Shown in pieces: positions 22,995 through 34,572 of a stretch of 64,000 bases of DNA. The stretch spans positions 12,616,328-12,680,327 of the forward strand of contig NW_022145609.1 of NCBI RefSeq assembly GCF_000002235.5. The letters run 5' to 3'. Made by a program: the position numbers and the translations under genes. Under the pieces are notes generated by a model. It worked only from the letters and a program-made list of their open reading frames with translations. It did not search any database and had not been told where the DNA came from. The DNA comes from Strongylocentrotus purpuratus (lineage: Eukaryota; Echinodermata; Echinoidea; Camarodonta; Strongylocentrotidae). Position 1 is the stretch's first letter. Each line of letters starts with the position of its first letter.

Positions 22995-23689
22995 CTTTTC
23001 TCTACACATATCATATACATGTACATGTACATTATTTTAAGACCACAACTGACTCCAACTTAGTGCTATATCCATATAATTTATTTCACTTCAATATCAA
23101 ATATACAGAAACCTGTGGCAAAATATATCAATTTGACAATTTTAGTAACAATCATTTTGATGTTGTAAAGAATCTATCAGCATCAGCCATCTTGATAATA
23201 TGTTAAAGGCATTCAATATCATTTTAACCATGTACACAGTAATTCTACATACATTTTATTTGCTGAATAATAAATAAATGTATTATTTTGTTGTCATTAC
23301 GAAGCACTGCTAAGTGTAAATTCCAATTCAGTCTGAAATTATGATCTTCTTTCCTTCTTTTAACAAATAGATAATTGGAAAGGTTATTCCTTTAATAATT
23401 GAGTTAAACATTGCACTGGGTGCTTTTGATACAGTGTAGCTCCATTCATTAGCAGTAGCTTCATTTCTTTCATTTAGAATTTAAAGAAAACCGAATTAAA
23501 AATTAAAATTAAACATTTCATTCACTCGGCTCTCACTTCCAACCTGGCACTATTATTCTTTGCCGCATACCTCCACCCAGGCATAAGTTGGTTGACAGTA
23601 GAGGGTTGAAGTATATGGGAACCATGCCTACCCGGAAGGAAGAAATTCCTTTGACAATTTAGCACCTTATTATTGCTTAGCTACAGCCG

Positions 23690-23790
23690 GGGTAGTAATA
23701 TGATACTTTGTTCTAAGCGAGCAGAATATACAGGTATTTGTATAGAAGCTGCACTATACAAATTGTCATATTATTATTATTATTTATAAT
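23690..23790 (+). mobile_element. LINE-like 3' tail next to the ALG14 stop
   Basis: GAAGCTGCACTATACAAATT followed by an ATT microsatellite resembles the tail at 46180-46225 (AAAGCTGCGCTATATAAATT). Both appear to be 3' ends of one non-LTR retrotransposon family. Only the tail remains. It lies antisense, 15 bp from the ALG14 stop codon. Confidence 0.5.
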
Positions 23791-23804
23791 ATGTTACTTA
23801 AATA

Positions 23805-26800
23805 CTAGACTACCCTGCCCAGATAAACTGCTTTTGGATATTTTTCCTTCAGTGATGGCCACTGGACTACGAGATGATCAGCAAAGTAGTACATGATGAG
23901 CCCGGAGAGCGACAAGTATTCAACTCTACAGATACTCTCTACATAGACTTGAATGACGGGCTTCACACCTAGAAACTGTTGAATGAAAATAGAAAGACAT
24001 TCCAAAGGTTACATTATGCACCTTGCCATACCACTTTACCACTACATATTGGATATAGAAGGCCCATTTATTTGAAAGCCAGAAAAGGCGCTAACCCCTA
24101 TACTTATAGTCTACAGATGGACTTAAAGATAAACTCCAGTACTGGTAAAAAAATAATAATAATTCTCACAGAATCAAACGAAACTTACACTGAATGTTCA
24201 AGATTACAAATAAATGACATGTGCCAAACAATTTTGGAAGAAAATGTATACTGGCTGAGTAATGAGCATAGAAAGACAAGGAAATCAAGGTAGTACTAGC
24301 CCCGACACCATGTGTGTTGTCCCATATATAGCTTTCTATGTGAGTGCTTGTTACTTTACCAAGACTCGGTCAAATTTATTATGATTTTGATGACTCCAGA
24401 ACCTTGCAGTGCACACGTATACTTACATGCTACATGATCAACTGTTTCTGATCCTTTCCACACCTTTTCTTTCACAATGCAATCGCATTACCAGTACTAA
24501 AGTTTATCTTTAACCCCTTTCTTGGCTTCAACAGACAATACATTCCAGGACTAGGGTTAAAATACAATAGAGTACAAAGAAGTTGGACTAGCTAAATCAC
24601 CGTTGTAAGAGTTTGTTATTTGTGTTATTACCAAATGTGGCTTCTGTGAGCATGATATGTAGTGAATATTGGAACGCTAATTCCGAAATTAATGCATACC
24701 TATTCATTTCTTTTTAAAGATTTGGGCGTTTACATCTCTGGTATCACTTAAAGGAAGGGGTGTGAAGCCAGATTTATTTGTTGTTCTAAACTAAAGAAAT
24801 TCCTGTTCAATACACTCACCCTCATTGCAAATGCAGCAGCACAAAGCGGGATACAGGTTCCAGGCCCATTTACAAGTAGCTGTATATAAAATAAGTAAAA
24901 GTACTTTCGGTACAAATAATCTGACTGTCATTATATAAGATAATCAAAATTATAATCAACTGAAAAGAAAATTAAGTTCTATTTAGACTATCTGAATACC
25001 AGTTCAAGGTTCAAAACTTCATATAGACTCGGTTGGCTATCTTCATTGTGTTATCTACCATTACATGTAAATATATGCAAAAAAACAAACAGCTTGCCAT
25101 AAAACAGTAATCAATTTAGTTATTCACATCTGCACACGCAGCTACTGATCATGTCGTTTAAGCCTTTTATCAGGCTTTTATTAAAAAGGAAAGGTAGTGC
25201 TGTAATGTCAGGGTTATCTTAAATTCCGTTTAACATTGAGTCAGTTACTGGAAGGTTGAATGTTTGACCATGGAACTAGACCTTTGGTGATGGTGGTTAT
25301 TTTACCTGACTGCTAAGGAATCATTAATGCTTGTAAGTAAGCAACCAGACAGCCGACGGCTTTAGGTCCTGGTAAATGCCTTACCAAAGGGCACTAGCGC
25401 ATCGACTTGGTTTCGAACTGGGGTCACCCGATTACAAGACCACTTCTTGTTATCCTTTTACAAAATTCCATTATGGTTAATCATGAACACTTCATGATTT
25501 CATCAGAAAAAAATATGACTCACCAAGTCCGGAGAATGTTTGAAGATGATGGAGAAGGCAAATAATGTAGCATAAAGAGTTGAGATAGTACTGGTGAGGT
25601 AGGATTGCCGTACTTCTCTGCTGCGCGGAATCTTCTCTATGATATACTGTGAGAGATATAACAACAACAAATGGTATACCGTATTCTTTACTCTGAATAC
25701 TGATGTGTGAATCAAGTTAGGTTAGGAGTACTGTACTTGTGGCAGAGAAAGAATAAAAGCAATAGAGAAAGACAAGGATACTACGGTAGAGTGAAAAAAA
25801 AATCATATGAAGAACATTAAAAACACAAACAAATGAAGTTATATTACATAAGGACAGATCACATGACAAAAATAAAAACATTTTGTTGCTCTTACCCTTT
25901 CTACCTTAATGTATATTTTTAGCTTTAAAATCTGTTACATAATACTACTATGTTTAGTGTATACATTGCTTTGTTTTCAATTAAGTATACTGATTCAAGT
26001 CAAAGATCTAATAAAAACATTTTGGATGTAATTTTTTTGTAAAGTTGCAAGATCATAGTAAATCGATTCAAAATGCCTTTGGCCTTTTGCTTCTTACATT
26101 TTGACTATCCCCTTTTGCAGTCTTGCTCTCTTCGAATGTCCTGATCTTATCCTCACTGATTTTGTCTGTATTAGCATATACATACACACGGGGAGAATAG
26201 ACGTCTGACATGCTACCTAGGAGGCGGATGACTTCAGTTGTGTGGCCCCCTGTAATAATTAAAGGTAAAGACCAGTAATGGTCATTCGATTGCATTGTGA
26301 AAGAAACGTTGTGGAATCGATCAGAAAAGGTTGATCATCTAGCATCTAGCATCTGCAAGGTTCTGGAATCATCAAAATGATAAGAAATTTGGCCCATTCT
26401 TCGTAAAGTTACAAGCACTATACACAGAAAAATGTATATGGGACTACCCTATCTCTCTCACCAGACCATGAGAGAAATAAATTTACCAAATATATGAATT
26501 AGTAGGCGGTTTCCCGGCAAATTTTTTATCATCATGTATTAGTCAAAACATATTCTTTCACATGATTGGTAATGAGAGCTTCCATTTCATTTTTTGAAAT
26601 TGGGGCGTTGCCAATACTGGTCTTTACCTTTAAGAGAACAGAAGAGAGAAACAGGAGAGTGTAGAAAACAGTAGAAAAAAATAAATGTGAAAAGAATTTA
26701 TATTGCCACCCCTTCCCCCACTCCCTCCCTAATATAATAGAAACAAAATCTAATTAAAAAAAATATATATATATATGAAAAATCAATAAATGAAATCTAA

Positions 26801-28063
26801 CCTAAATTAATAATGACAAATTTTTAATAAATACATAAATCAATCAATATCAATCTAGACTTAACTCTAACTCTGTAACTCTGTAGCTTTGTAACGCGTG
26901 AAAAAATGAAAAGCGGACCCCTTAGGCCTTAAAGTTAAAGCCCCACTGCAATATTACTTGCGTCCTCTATAAAGCAACAATGCCCAATCAGTGACTGTTG
27001 GCCCATGCCCATGGTCCCCTTTTTCTTATGTTGAGAGCCGCTTTGAGTTTGATGAGATGACCTCCTGTCATGTCATTGACCATGCAGGGATGTCTAATCC
27101 CTCCTGGCCAAACTAGTGCAGTTGGCCAGCCGGGCTTTAATTTAATGAATAGCGGCCAAGCCCTTATGAATAGCGAGCAAACCATAGGCAATTTACCTCG
27201 CTTTTCATAAGGACCGCCATTCATAACTTTGAAGGACCACTATTCATAAGGACCACTATCCATGGCATAAGCCATAAGGCATAACTAAAATGACACGACT
27301 GCCAGTCTTTTATAAATATCGGTCCTTATGAATAGCGAGCAGACGTAGACCCCGGCAAAACAGACCCGTGTCACTGACTGATAGCCTACTGCTACAGACA
27401 GTAGGCCTACTCTGGCTGTAGACCACTCCAGTAAAGCATATGCCATAGATAGTCAATGCTAATGCGTATTGACCTTTAGCACTGCACTACGTGTTAATAG
27501 GCAGCATTCTAATACATGAATAGTCAACACACTCATAACACACAGATGCACACAATCATGCCGATGCGGCTGATCGGCCAGTTTCTGAGTTTGACAGTCA
27601 CAGTGGACTCAAAATTTGAATTTTTAAATTATTCTTTCTAACATCGGAAAGTTGAAAAATTTGTATTTTACTACTATTTAGGTGTCATCAATCGTCACTA
27701 AAGTACCGATTTTTAGTGAAATCAGTTGAGTTTAGTACAGTGGTGTTTGAAATGTTAGAATCAAATGTACAGCTTTTATTTAATACACAGCCAGGATAGT
27801 GATGCACCTATGTGTGGCTGTAGGCTAGATAGATCTAACTTAGCTTAGGCAGGCCTACTGGAGTGCAACACGACAACAGCTCGTTTATGTTTATACTCAC
27901 CTGATCCTGCGACGATCAAAGTTTTCACTGCATTCGGATGTTTTGTCTTTATCTTTCCGAGATTAATCATGACAAATAATAACCTAAATAAGCAGATCAC
28001 GACAAATAAGCAAAGAAAACCAATTACAAACATTGGTGACGACACGTTAGTGGGCGCAGCCAT
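23805..28063 (-). CDS. ALG14: ALG14, membrane subunit of UDP-GlcNAc transferase (222 aa, 5 exons)
   Basis: Exons on the minus strand: 28063-27901, 26249-26098, 25646-25524, 24879-24820, 23975-23805. They join to 669 nt including the stop, with all junctions GT-AG and in phase. The start MAAPTNV has context AAAATGG. Known family role: ALG14 anchors ALG13 at the cytosolic face of the ER and together they add the second GlcNAc to dolichol-PP-GlcNAc. Seen here: an N-terminal hydrophobic segment (about 10-34), then the nucleotide-sugar transferase-like fold start VAGSGGHTTE (51-60), IPRSREV (111-117), NGPGTC (150-155), VYVESICRVE, and the C-terminal WPSLKEKYPKAVYLGRVV pattern. These match vertebrate ALG14 nearly motif by motif, and the length is close to the human protein's 216. 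The exon 2 acceptor lies 8 bp from a TTAA-flanked MITE. The gene is head to head with the TLCD4-type gene. Confidence 0.96.
25285..25456 (-). mobile_element. tRNA-derived SINE, 5'-truncated, in ALG14 intron 3
   Basis: Reverse complement of the SINE at 14953-15172. It has the B box as CAGTTCGAAACC (about 25409-25420), then GCACTTTGG-type spacer, ACCTAAAGCCGTCGG and CTTAGCAGTCAGGTAAAATA. The A-box part of the head is missing. It lies between exons 3 and 4. Confidence 0.75.
26259..26633. mobile_element. TTAA-flanked MITE in ALG14 intron 1, touching the exon 2 acceptor
   Basis: Body 26263-26629 (367 bp), with ends AGGTAAAGACCAGTA and TACTGGTCTTTACCT, flanked by TTAA on both sides (26259-26262 and 26630-26633). 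A related copy at 36488-36871 has the same ends and flanks, and its empty site is preserved at 7587-7590. TTAA targets are typical of piggyBac- and Kolobok-type transposases, but the source is not identified. On the minus strand its terminal TCTTTACCT lies within 25 nt of the exon 2 acceptor AG. Confidence 0.9.
26990..27130 (-). repeat. Dispersed repeat, inverted relative to 37728-37860
   Basis: The reverse complement shares CACTAGTTTGGCCAGGAGG, GATTAGAC-TCCCTG-ATGGTCA and AACATAAGAAAAAGG-ACCATGG with 37728-37860. It lies in ALG14 intron 1. Class unknown. Confidence 0.65.
27422..27820 (+). repeat. Dispersed repeat, copy 2 (partner at 5841-6225)
   Basis: Matches 5841-6225 colinearly. It lies within ALG14 intron 1, about 80 bp from the exon 1 donor. 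Confidence 0.75.
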
Positions 28064-28139
28064 TTTGCTTTTTAATTCAGTCTCGTTCGTAATATGTGTG
28101 GATGCATGTTTATTTTTAATACTTAATTGCACCAAAAAT

Positions 28140-28860
28140 TAGATTAATAAGACTGAATAAAATATTGTAATATTTATAATAATATGAAAAAGAATAATAC
28201 GAAGAATAACAACAATAATAAGAAGAATAATGATAGTAAAATAAGTAACATTAGCAATAATGATAATAATGCTATAAATGGTGATAATAATAATGGTGGT
28301 AATAGGCTAATATTGAATAATAATAAAAAAATAATAATAATAATAATATAAATAATGATAAGAATAGTAATGACAATAACAATAATAATTTTTAAAAATT
28401 CATCATCAGGAAAAATCATAATCATCATGAAATTAATAATAAGAAATAAATAATATCATATTCATCATCTTGATCAGTTTTAATCACCATCAACATTGCA
28501 ATAGTAATAATGAAAAGATTTCTTTTGAACTAAAATCATGAACATATTGAATATTAGTTCCAATGCGTAGACGAGCAGGCTTTTGGGCACTAAATTGGTC
28601 TTTCCCCACAATTTTTCTCAGTGCCCACAATAAGCGCCCCCCCCCCCCCACAAAAAATGAAAATTCAGAATAAATGTATGATGAAATAATAATACAAAAT
28701 AATTATGAATTATCATCATCATAATCATCACCATCATCATATATATATAGGCATATTATAATAAAGATAATATTTGTTTTGGGTTAAAAACATGAAATAA
28801 TTGAATGCCACCTACAATGGTTTCAAGCAGGGCGTAGACGAGCAGGCTCTATCCTCCACT
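28140..28860. repeat. AAT/ATA-rich low-complexity region upstream of ALG14
   Basis: Long runs of ATAATA, AATAAT and ATCATC trinucleotides with interruptions (28170-28520, 28690-28745). A C run lies at 28639-28650. The start of this block would cover the ALG14 promoter, but no TATA box or other core element can be assigned. Confidence 0.6.
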
Positions 28861-29050
28861 TTTCAGGTACCCCAAAAGTGCCTCTTTTTTCATTGACAAG
28901 TGCCCCTTTTCCTTTCTCATTTATAAGCGTCCGGTCAATTCACCTCTGATAAATGCCCAAATCAAATCTGATAAGGGCCTTTTCATTTGCAATAAGTGTC
29001 CCTTTTCCATTCTCATATAAATGCCTTTTCATCTCTGGTAAGTGCCTACA
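28861..29050 (-). mobile_element. Fragment of the GGGGCAC hAT-like family
   Basis: TTTTCAGGTACCCCAAAAGTGCC followed by GTGCCCCTTTTCC-type units matches the reverse complement of the 34280-34310 end of the intact element and its inner repeats. Only about 190 bp remain. Confidence 0.55.
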
Positions 29051-29447
29051 TTTATTCCCATTTCACATCATGCTGGCTTTGTTTTTCAGTCATCAAAATA
29101 TTGAATATGGACCTATTAAACAATAATTGTTGCAGCTACAGTTCACACGTACTGCCCCCACCCTCCCTATCTCCTTATCTCCTATCCGTTTACTTTTACT
29201 TTGGGCACAGGGAGGCGGTGTGACTCATCTCCCTGCTTTAATGATGCGGCGAATATCCCGAACACTCAGGGTAGGGGCATGCCTGAAACCCTCCTCCAAC
29301 GCCCTCGGGCTGCTGCTGTTGTTTTTTGTTTTGTAAAAGCAATCGGTCAAGAAAGATCACCAACGCTTTTTTTCTTTTAAAAAAAATAGAGTCTATATAA
29401 TGTGGATAACTATAGGCCTATATAGGCTATAGGCTTTTCTTTCTCTC

Positions 29448-29499
<52 letters not shown>

Positions 29500-29676
29500 C
29501 TTCTTTTTAATTTTAATAACCAAATCAAGGAATTAAAATGAAAAGGAAGAACAAAGATTTTAAAAACAACAAAATGTACGCCGCAGGTTATCTCCAGTCC
29601 GTTCTATATAGCTATTCGTCTTTTACTTTGGGCGCAGGGAGGCAGGTGTGACAACTCATCTCCCTGCTTTGGGCCT
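29051..29676. other. Non-coding, CT microsatellite and short duplication
   Basis: A CT repeat of about 55 bp at 29440-29496. A segment of about 55 bp (TTTGGGCRCAGGGAGGC to TCATCTCCCTGCTTT) occurs at 29192-29246 and again at 29619-29670. No gene seen. Confidence 0.5.
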
Positions 29677-29888
29677 ACCGTGTGAGTCAAAAAAAGTTTA
29701 CACCCAGAGAAAATTGCCAACTTTATTTAAAAAATCATATGAACAATATGATACATCTTTGAAAGTGCGTTTTATCCCGATTTGGTCACGTTTTTGTGTG
29801 GTATCATGTTGACACTTGGATGAACAGGATGATTTTTAAAATGATTAGCAATTTTCTAGGTGTAAACTTTTATTTGAATCACACTTTA
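29676..29888. mobile_element. Tc1/mariner-like MITE with TA flanks
   Basis: Body 29678-29886 (209 bp). The left end CCGTGTGAGTC-AAAAAAAGTTTACACC and the inverse of the right end, AAGTGTGATTC-AAATAAAAGTTTACACC, form inverted repeats of about 27 bp. TA dinucleotides flank both ends. No transposase remains. Confidence 0.65.
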
Positions 29889-29997
29889 CTTTTAGCCTTT
29901 GCGCGGTGGGGGGGGGGGGGGGGAGGCATTGACCTTGGGGGGGGGGGGGCTCGAGTGCGCGTACGTTCGCAAACCTCGGCCTCGCACGTATTACGTA

Positions 29998-30969
29998 CGT
30001 ACGTACGGAGTCGGGCTAACTCGGCCCACGGGACTACTCGGCCCAGCTGGAAAAACTGGGCCGAGATGTCCCGACCTGATTAATCGATCGAGAGATACCA
30101 ATGTGTATATGTTTGTGCTCTTTGTGACTTAATAATGCCCTTTCCAACCAAAATCTTTAATGGAATTGTGTTAAATGATACCAATGAAGACAATTTATAA
30201 CTTATCTTTAGGTAAAATGACAAAAAAATGACATTTCGGACAATTTACTCACAGCTCGCAATCCGCATTGCCGCACGTACATTAAATGTGCGTTGTATCT
30301 ACTCGGACCACTGAAATTCGAGCAGTGTTTTCGTCGGTAAATCACTGCAAAAATATCATTTTTATCTCGTATGAAGGTCTATTTTTTATTCCTGACACAG
30401 ATTTCATTATTGAGAAGTCGAATATAGTACATTTTAGATGAGATGGTTGATGTTTGTTCACATTCTTTCGTCCTGGCCGTAAATTAGCAGACTACTGCCT
30501 AGTGCTACCGCAGCAGCTCAGCTCAGTGTGCAGCTAGCCGTACAGCGCCGCCGGCCGGGTCGGCGGGGGAATTCACTGACTCGGCGCCCGTACCGGGCCG
30601 CTGCACTGCATTGCATGATTGTACTGCCCAATTTGATCGAGTGATATGAGTATAACTAATCAAACTAGATCTATATCTACTGTATTATCATTATTCATTC
30701 CGAGTAGAATATCCAATTTGATTTAGTGAGTAAACTAGACCTAGATCTATATCTACTGTAGCTACATCATTATCATATACTAGATTAGTCATTCAGAGTA
30801 GAATATTTGATTAATGAAGGAATGGAATTTTTCTTTTTCATAATCAGATAATCATATTTTACTCCTAAAAGTTAAAGACTTGATAAATAGCTAGATCTAA
30901 CGTAAGGGCCTATAGCCTAGTACTGTAAGAGAAGTGAGCTGAAGAATCGCCTTCTTTTATTTTGGAGGG
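29998..30969 (+). repeat. Large inverted repeat, left arm
   Basis: The reverse complement of this arm is found at 34573-35535. Matches run from the CTAACTCGGCCCACGGGACT end through the GC-rich core GCCGGCCGGGTCGGCGG to the inner end GTGAGCTGAAGAATCGCCTT. Sampled stretches differ by only a few bases per hundred. The outer end touches GTACGTACGTACG on both sides. No coding is evident. Confidence 0.92.
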
Positions 30970-30970
30970 G

Positions 30971-31930
30971 CAGGCGCGTAGCCAGGGGGGGGGGGCAGTG
31001 GGGGCGGTCGCCCCCCCCCCCCAAAAAAAAAAAGAGAAAAAAAGAAAAAAGGAAGAGGACGTAGGAAGAAAAAGGATTAAGAGTCGAGAACGGTACAACG
31101 AATCGTCTTCTTTCTCTAATTATTTAATGAAACATCAAAGCTTCCGCGCTTCGCACGAGAAGGGGGGGACAAAACTGAATTCAGGTAAGGATAAAGAGTC
31201 GAGATCGGTACAACGAATTGTCTTCTTTAGTAATTTATAAAACGTAAATGCTTCCGCGCTTCGCGCGGGAGCGGGGAAACTGAATTCAGACAAGGATCTA
31301 GAGTCGAGAACGGTAAAACGAATCGTCTTCTTTCCCTAATTATTTAATGAAACATTAAAGCTTCCGCGCTTTGCGCGGGAAGGGGGGATAGAACTGAATT
31401 CAGATAAGGATTAAGAGTCGAGAACGGTACAATGAATCGTCTTCTTTCTCTAATAAATTATGAAACGTCAACGCTTCCACGCTTCGCGCGGGAGCGGGGA
31501 AACTGAATTCAGACAAGGATCTAGAGTCGAGAACGGTAAAACGAATCGTCTTCTTTCCCTAATTATTTAATGAAACATTAAAGCTTCCGCGCTTTGCGCG
31601 AGAAGGGGGGATGGAACTGAATTCAGATAAGGATTAAGAGTCGAAAACGGTACAACGAATCGTCTTCTTTCTCTAATTAATTATGAAGTGTCAACGCTTC
31701 CACGCTTCGCGCGGGAGCGGGGAAACTGAATTCAGACAAGGATCTAGAGTCGAGAACGGTAAAAGGAATCGTCTTGTTTCTCTAATTATTTAATGAAACA
31801 TCAAAGCTTCCGCGCTTCGCACGAGAAGGGGGGACAGAACTGAATTCAGGTAAGGATAAAGAGTCGAGATCGGTACAAGGAATTGTCTTCTATAATAATT
31901 TATAAAACGTCAATGCTTCCACGCTTCATC
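30971..31930 (-). mobile_element. hAT-like transposon, copy C, 3'-truncated and diverged
   Basis: Starts with the terminal repeat CAGGCGCGTAGCCAGG directly at the inner end of the left inverted-repeat arm. It continues as the reverse complement of copies A and B: G run, GGGGGCGGTCGCCCCC, A-rich tract, then seven or so units of about 140 bp with AGTCGAGAACGGTA and GCTTCCGCGCTTCGC. It breaks off in an ATCATC/CATCCCTCT repeat, with no second terminal repeat. Confidence 0.8.
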
Positions 31931-32838
31931 CATCCCTCTAATCATCCGCTTCATCCATCCCTCTAATCATCAATATCCTCTTCATCCCTTACATCATCAA
32001 AATTGTCTCCATCCCTCTCATCATCTCTAATTCTCCATCCCTCACATTGTCTCCATTCCTCTCATCATCTCCATCCCTCACCAATCCCTCTCATCATCTC
32101 CATCCCTTACATCATCAACATTGTCTCCATTATGTATTATGCCACATTGTGGAAATGCAATTTTATTTTTTTAATTCATTATTTATTTATAGTATGTACA
32201 TATTTACAGGTACACAAGATCAGATATAAATCTGTTAACCCCCAGCCCCCCCCCCCCCCCCAAAAAAAAAAATTGTAACATGCAGATGACACGCCACACC
32301 ATTCCTTGTGTTGTGGTATTGGTACGTATTATTTCATATGCAATTTACAAGGCAAAAAAAAATCTAAATAAATAAAGTTAAAACAATTAAATAAAAATGA
32401 GGACATGTTTGAAAAACACACATAATAGCAATAAACATTATTTGTTTACGACTCCAAGATACAAATTCCAACAATATGACGTCAAGCTGACTCAAAATAA
32501 CAAATGATAAGCAGGTGTAATCGTGTATTAATTTTATGCCACGTTGTAATGCAAATTTGTTTTTTTTATTTATTATTTATTTATAGTATACATATTTATA
32601 CAGGTACACAATATATCAGATATAAATCTGTTAACCCCCAGCCCCCCCCCCAAAAAAAAAATATAAAAATTGATTTTGCTCATAGATCTTTGCCTCTGTT
32701 GGTGATTACATACCCGGCCGAGATGGATGGGAGGGGGGGGGGGGCAGCTGCCTTTTAGAAATTTGAGGAACGGTTAAATTAATGACCAGTTGACCAAAGG
32801 TCCAGGAGAAGGCTTACAAGAATTAAGATCCCCCTGCC
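31931..32838. repeat. CATCCCTC-rich microsatellite and duplicated AT-rich block
   Basis: 31930-32130 is built of CATCCCTC and ATCATC units. Two similar stretches at about 32135-32275 and 32530-32665 share TATTTATTTATAGTAT, CAGGTACACA, CAGATATAAATCTGTTAACC and a C run followed by an A run, so a block of about 140 bp is duplicated. No gene. Confidence 0.6.
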
Positions 32839-34368
32839 CAGGGGCGGCCGAGCGACTTCCAAAGTGGGGGGGGGGGCACCAACAAAAAAGGGCACTTTCT
32901 GGAGAAAAAAAGGGCACCTACAGTGGGAAATCTCAAAGCGAAAATATACAATTTTTTAGACATTGGTATATACCCCTACATTGTGATTACATTATCAGGG
33001 ATGATTTCAATATTTGTTTTTCTTCATACATCATACAAGATATCGCTTAAGCATCATACTTAACAGTTGGGTGTGATGTCTGAATATGCATTTACGAGCG
33101 AGCGAAGCGAGCGTGAAAAATTTCAAAGATCTACATTGTATGAGGTCGCAGTGCGAAAAATTACATCTTATAAAGAGGAAAAAAGCCAATCGTGATGGGG
33201 TTATAAGCACATTCTCATAATGGAAGACTGAAAAGACCTTTGATAAGTAACATAATTATATCATCTTTAAATGCGAGCGAGCGCAGCAAGCGAACTTTGG
33301 GGGAAATTGCTCTCAGTCGCCTTAAATAAGGGGCACGTTTAATGATTACAAGAAAAGGGGACAATTATCGAAAGGGATAAGACACTTATACGAAAAGAAA
33401 AGGAGCACGTGTCAAAGTACAAAGGATTATTATAAGAGGTGAAAATGAGACAAAGAGGCATTTACGAAAATGGGAAATAGGCATTTGTTGACGGAAAAGG
33501 GGCACCCATCAGATTTTGATAGGGGCATTTATAAGAGGTGAAAAGGGGATAGTTCCCTTATTAGAAAGGAAAAGGGGCACGTATCATTATTAAAAGGGGA
33601 ATTATCAGAGTTGAAAAGGGGCATTGACCAGATATGAAAAGGGGCACTTATAATAAAGGAAAATGTGCATTTGTTGAATGAAAAGGGGGCACCGTTCAGA
33701 TTTTTAAAAGGGGCAGTTATGAGAAGGGGAAGGAACTATTTCTTTTTAACGGGGGCACTTATCATAAGGAAAAGGGGCACTTATTAGAAAATAAGAGGGG
33801 CACATGTTAAAATGAAAGGTGTGCTCATCCGAGTTTAAAAAAAGGGGATAGTTATTAAAAGGAGAAGGGGCACTTCTTACAAAGGAAAAAAGGGGTAGTT
33901 GTCAAAGTAAAAGGAGCACCTCTCAGTTTTGAATAGGGCAATTATCAGAGGTAAAGGGGGCACTTATTAAAAGTGAAAAGGGGCACTTCTCGTACCTGAA
34001 AAGAGGCACTTACTAGAGATTAAAAAGGGCACTTATTCAAGATTATTTCAAGATTTATGAGAATGGAAAATGGACACTTATTGCAAAGGAAAATGGGAAC
34101 ATGTCGAAGGAAAAGGGGCATGTGTCAAAAATAAAAAAAGGGCACTCGTCAGAGGTGAAAAGGGGGAAGGGGCACTTTTACTAAGTAATAGGGGCACTTG
34201 TCAAATGAAAAGGGGCACCTTTCCTATGTAAAAGGGGCACTTCTTACAAAATAAAAGGGGCACTTTTCCTATGTAAAAAGGGGCACTTTTGGGGTATCTG
34301 AAAAAGTGGGAGGCACTTTGCCCCCCCCCCCCCCCCCCATCCCCGGGAGGGCCGCCTCTGCCCCTGCC
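32831..34368 (+). mobile_element. Intact hAT-like non-autonomous element with GGGGCAC arrays
   Basis: Body 32839-34360 (1522 bp), with ends CAGGGGCGGCCGAGC and GGAGGGCCGCCTCTG (inverse CAGAGGCGGCCCTCC). It is flanked by an exact 8-bp duplication CCCCTGCC (32831-32838, 34361-34368). The interior 33330-34310 is a degenerate array of about 35 bp units with AAAAGGGGCACTTAT. The left third has GCGAGCGAGCGAAGCGAGCG blocks. No transposase. Related remnants lie at 341-1535 and 28861-29050. Confidence 0.85.
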
Positions 34369-34572
34369 CCTCCATGCACCGGCACGTCATTGCAATATCA
34401 TGTCTTAATTGCTTTGCTTTGCTTTGTATATATCTCTTTGATTCCCAGAAAAAGGGAACAAAAAGGAGATTTTTTGGTTTGTTTGGGGGGGGGTGGTGGG
34501 GGCTGCATTATTTATACAAAAAATTTGAAGCCAATACCTTCTTTTCGTAGAATTTTTTGGAAGCAGCCCCCT

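Larger units (their letters stand above)
22561..23804 (-). other. Downstream region of ALG14 (3' UTR side)
   Basis: No exon is seen. It contains a CT microsatellite (22929-22994), a possible minus-strand poly(A) signal (TTTATT on the plus strand at 23255-23260, about 545 nt beyond the ALG14 stop), and a LINE-like 3' tail at 23690-23790. Confidence 0.45.

Noticed and set aside
28064..28135. Longer N-terminus for ALG14
   Set aside because: The extension has no ATG at its beginning, while ATG at 28063 has good context and gives the expected length.
33060..34310. CRISPR-like array from the regular GGGGCAC units
   Set aside because: Units are degenerate, with no unique spacers, and lie within a eukaryotic transposon.
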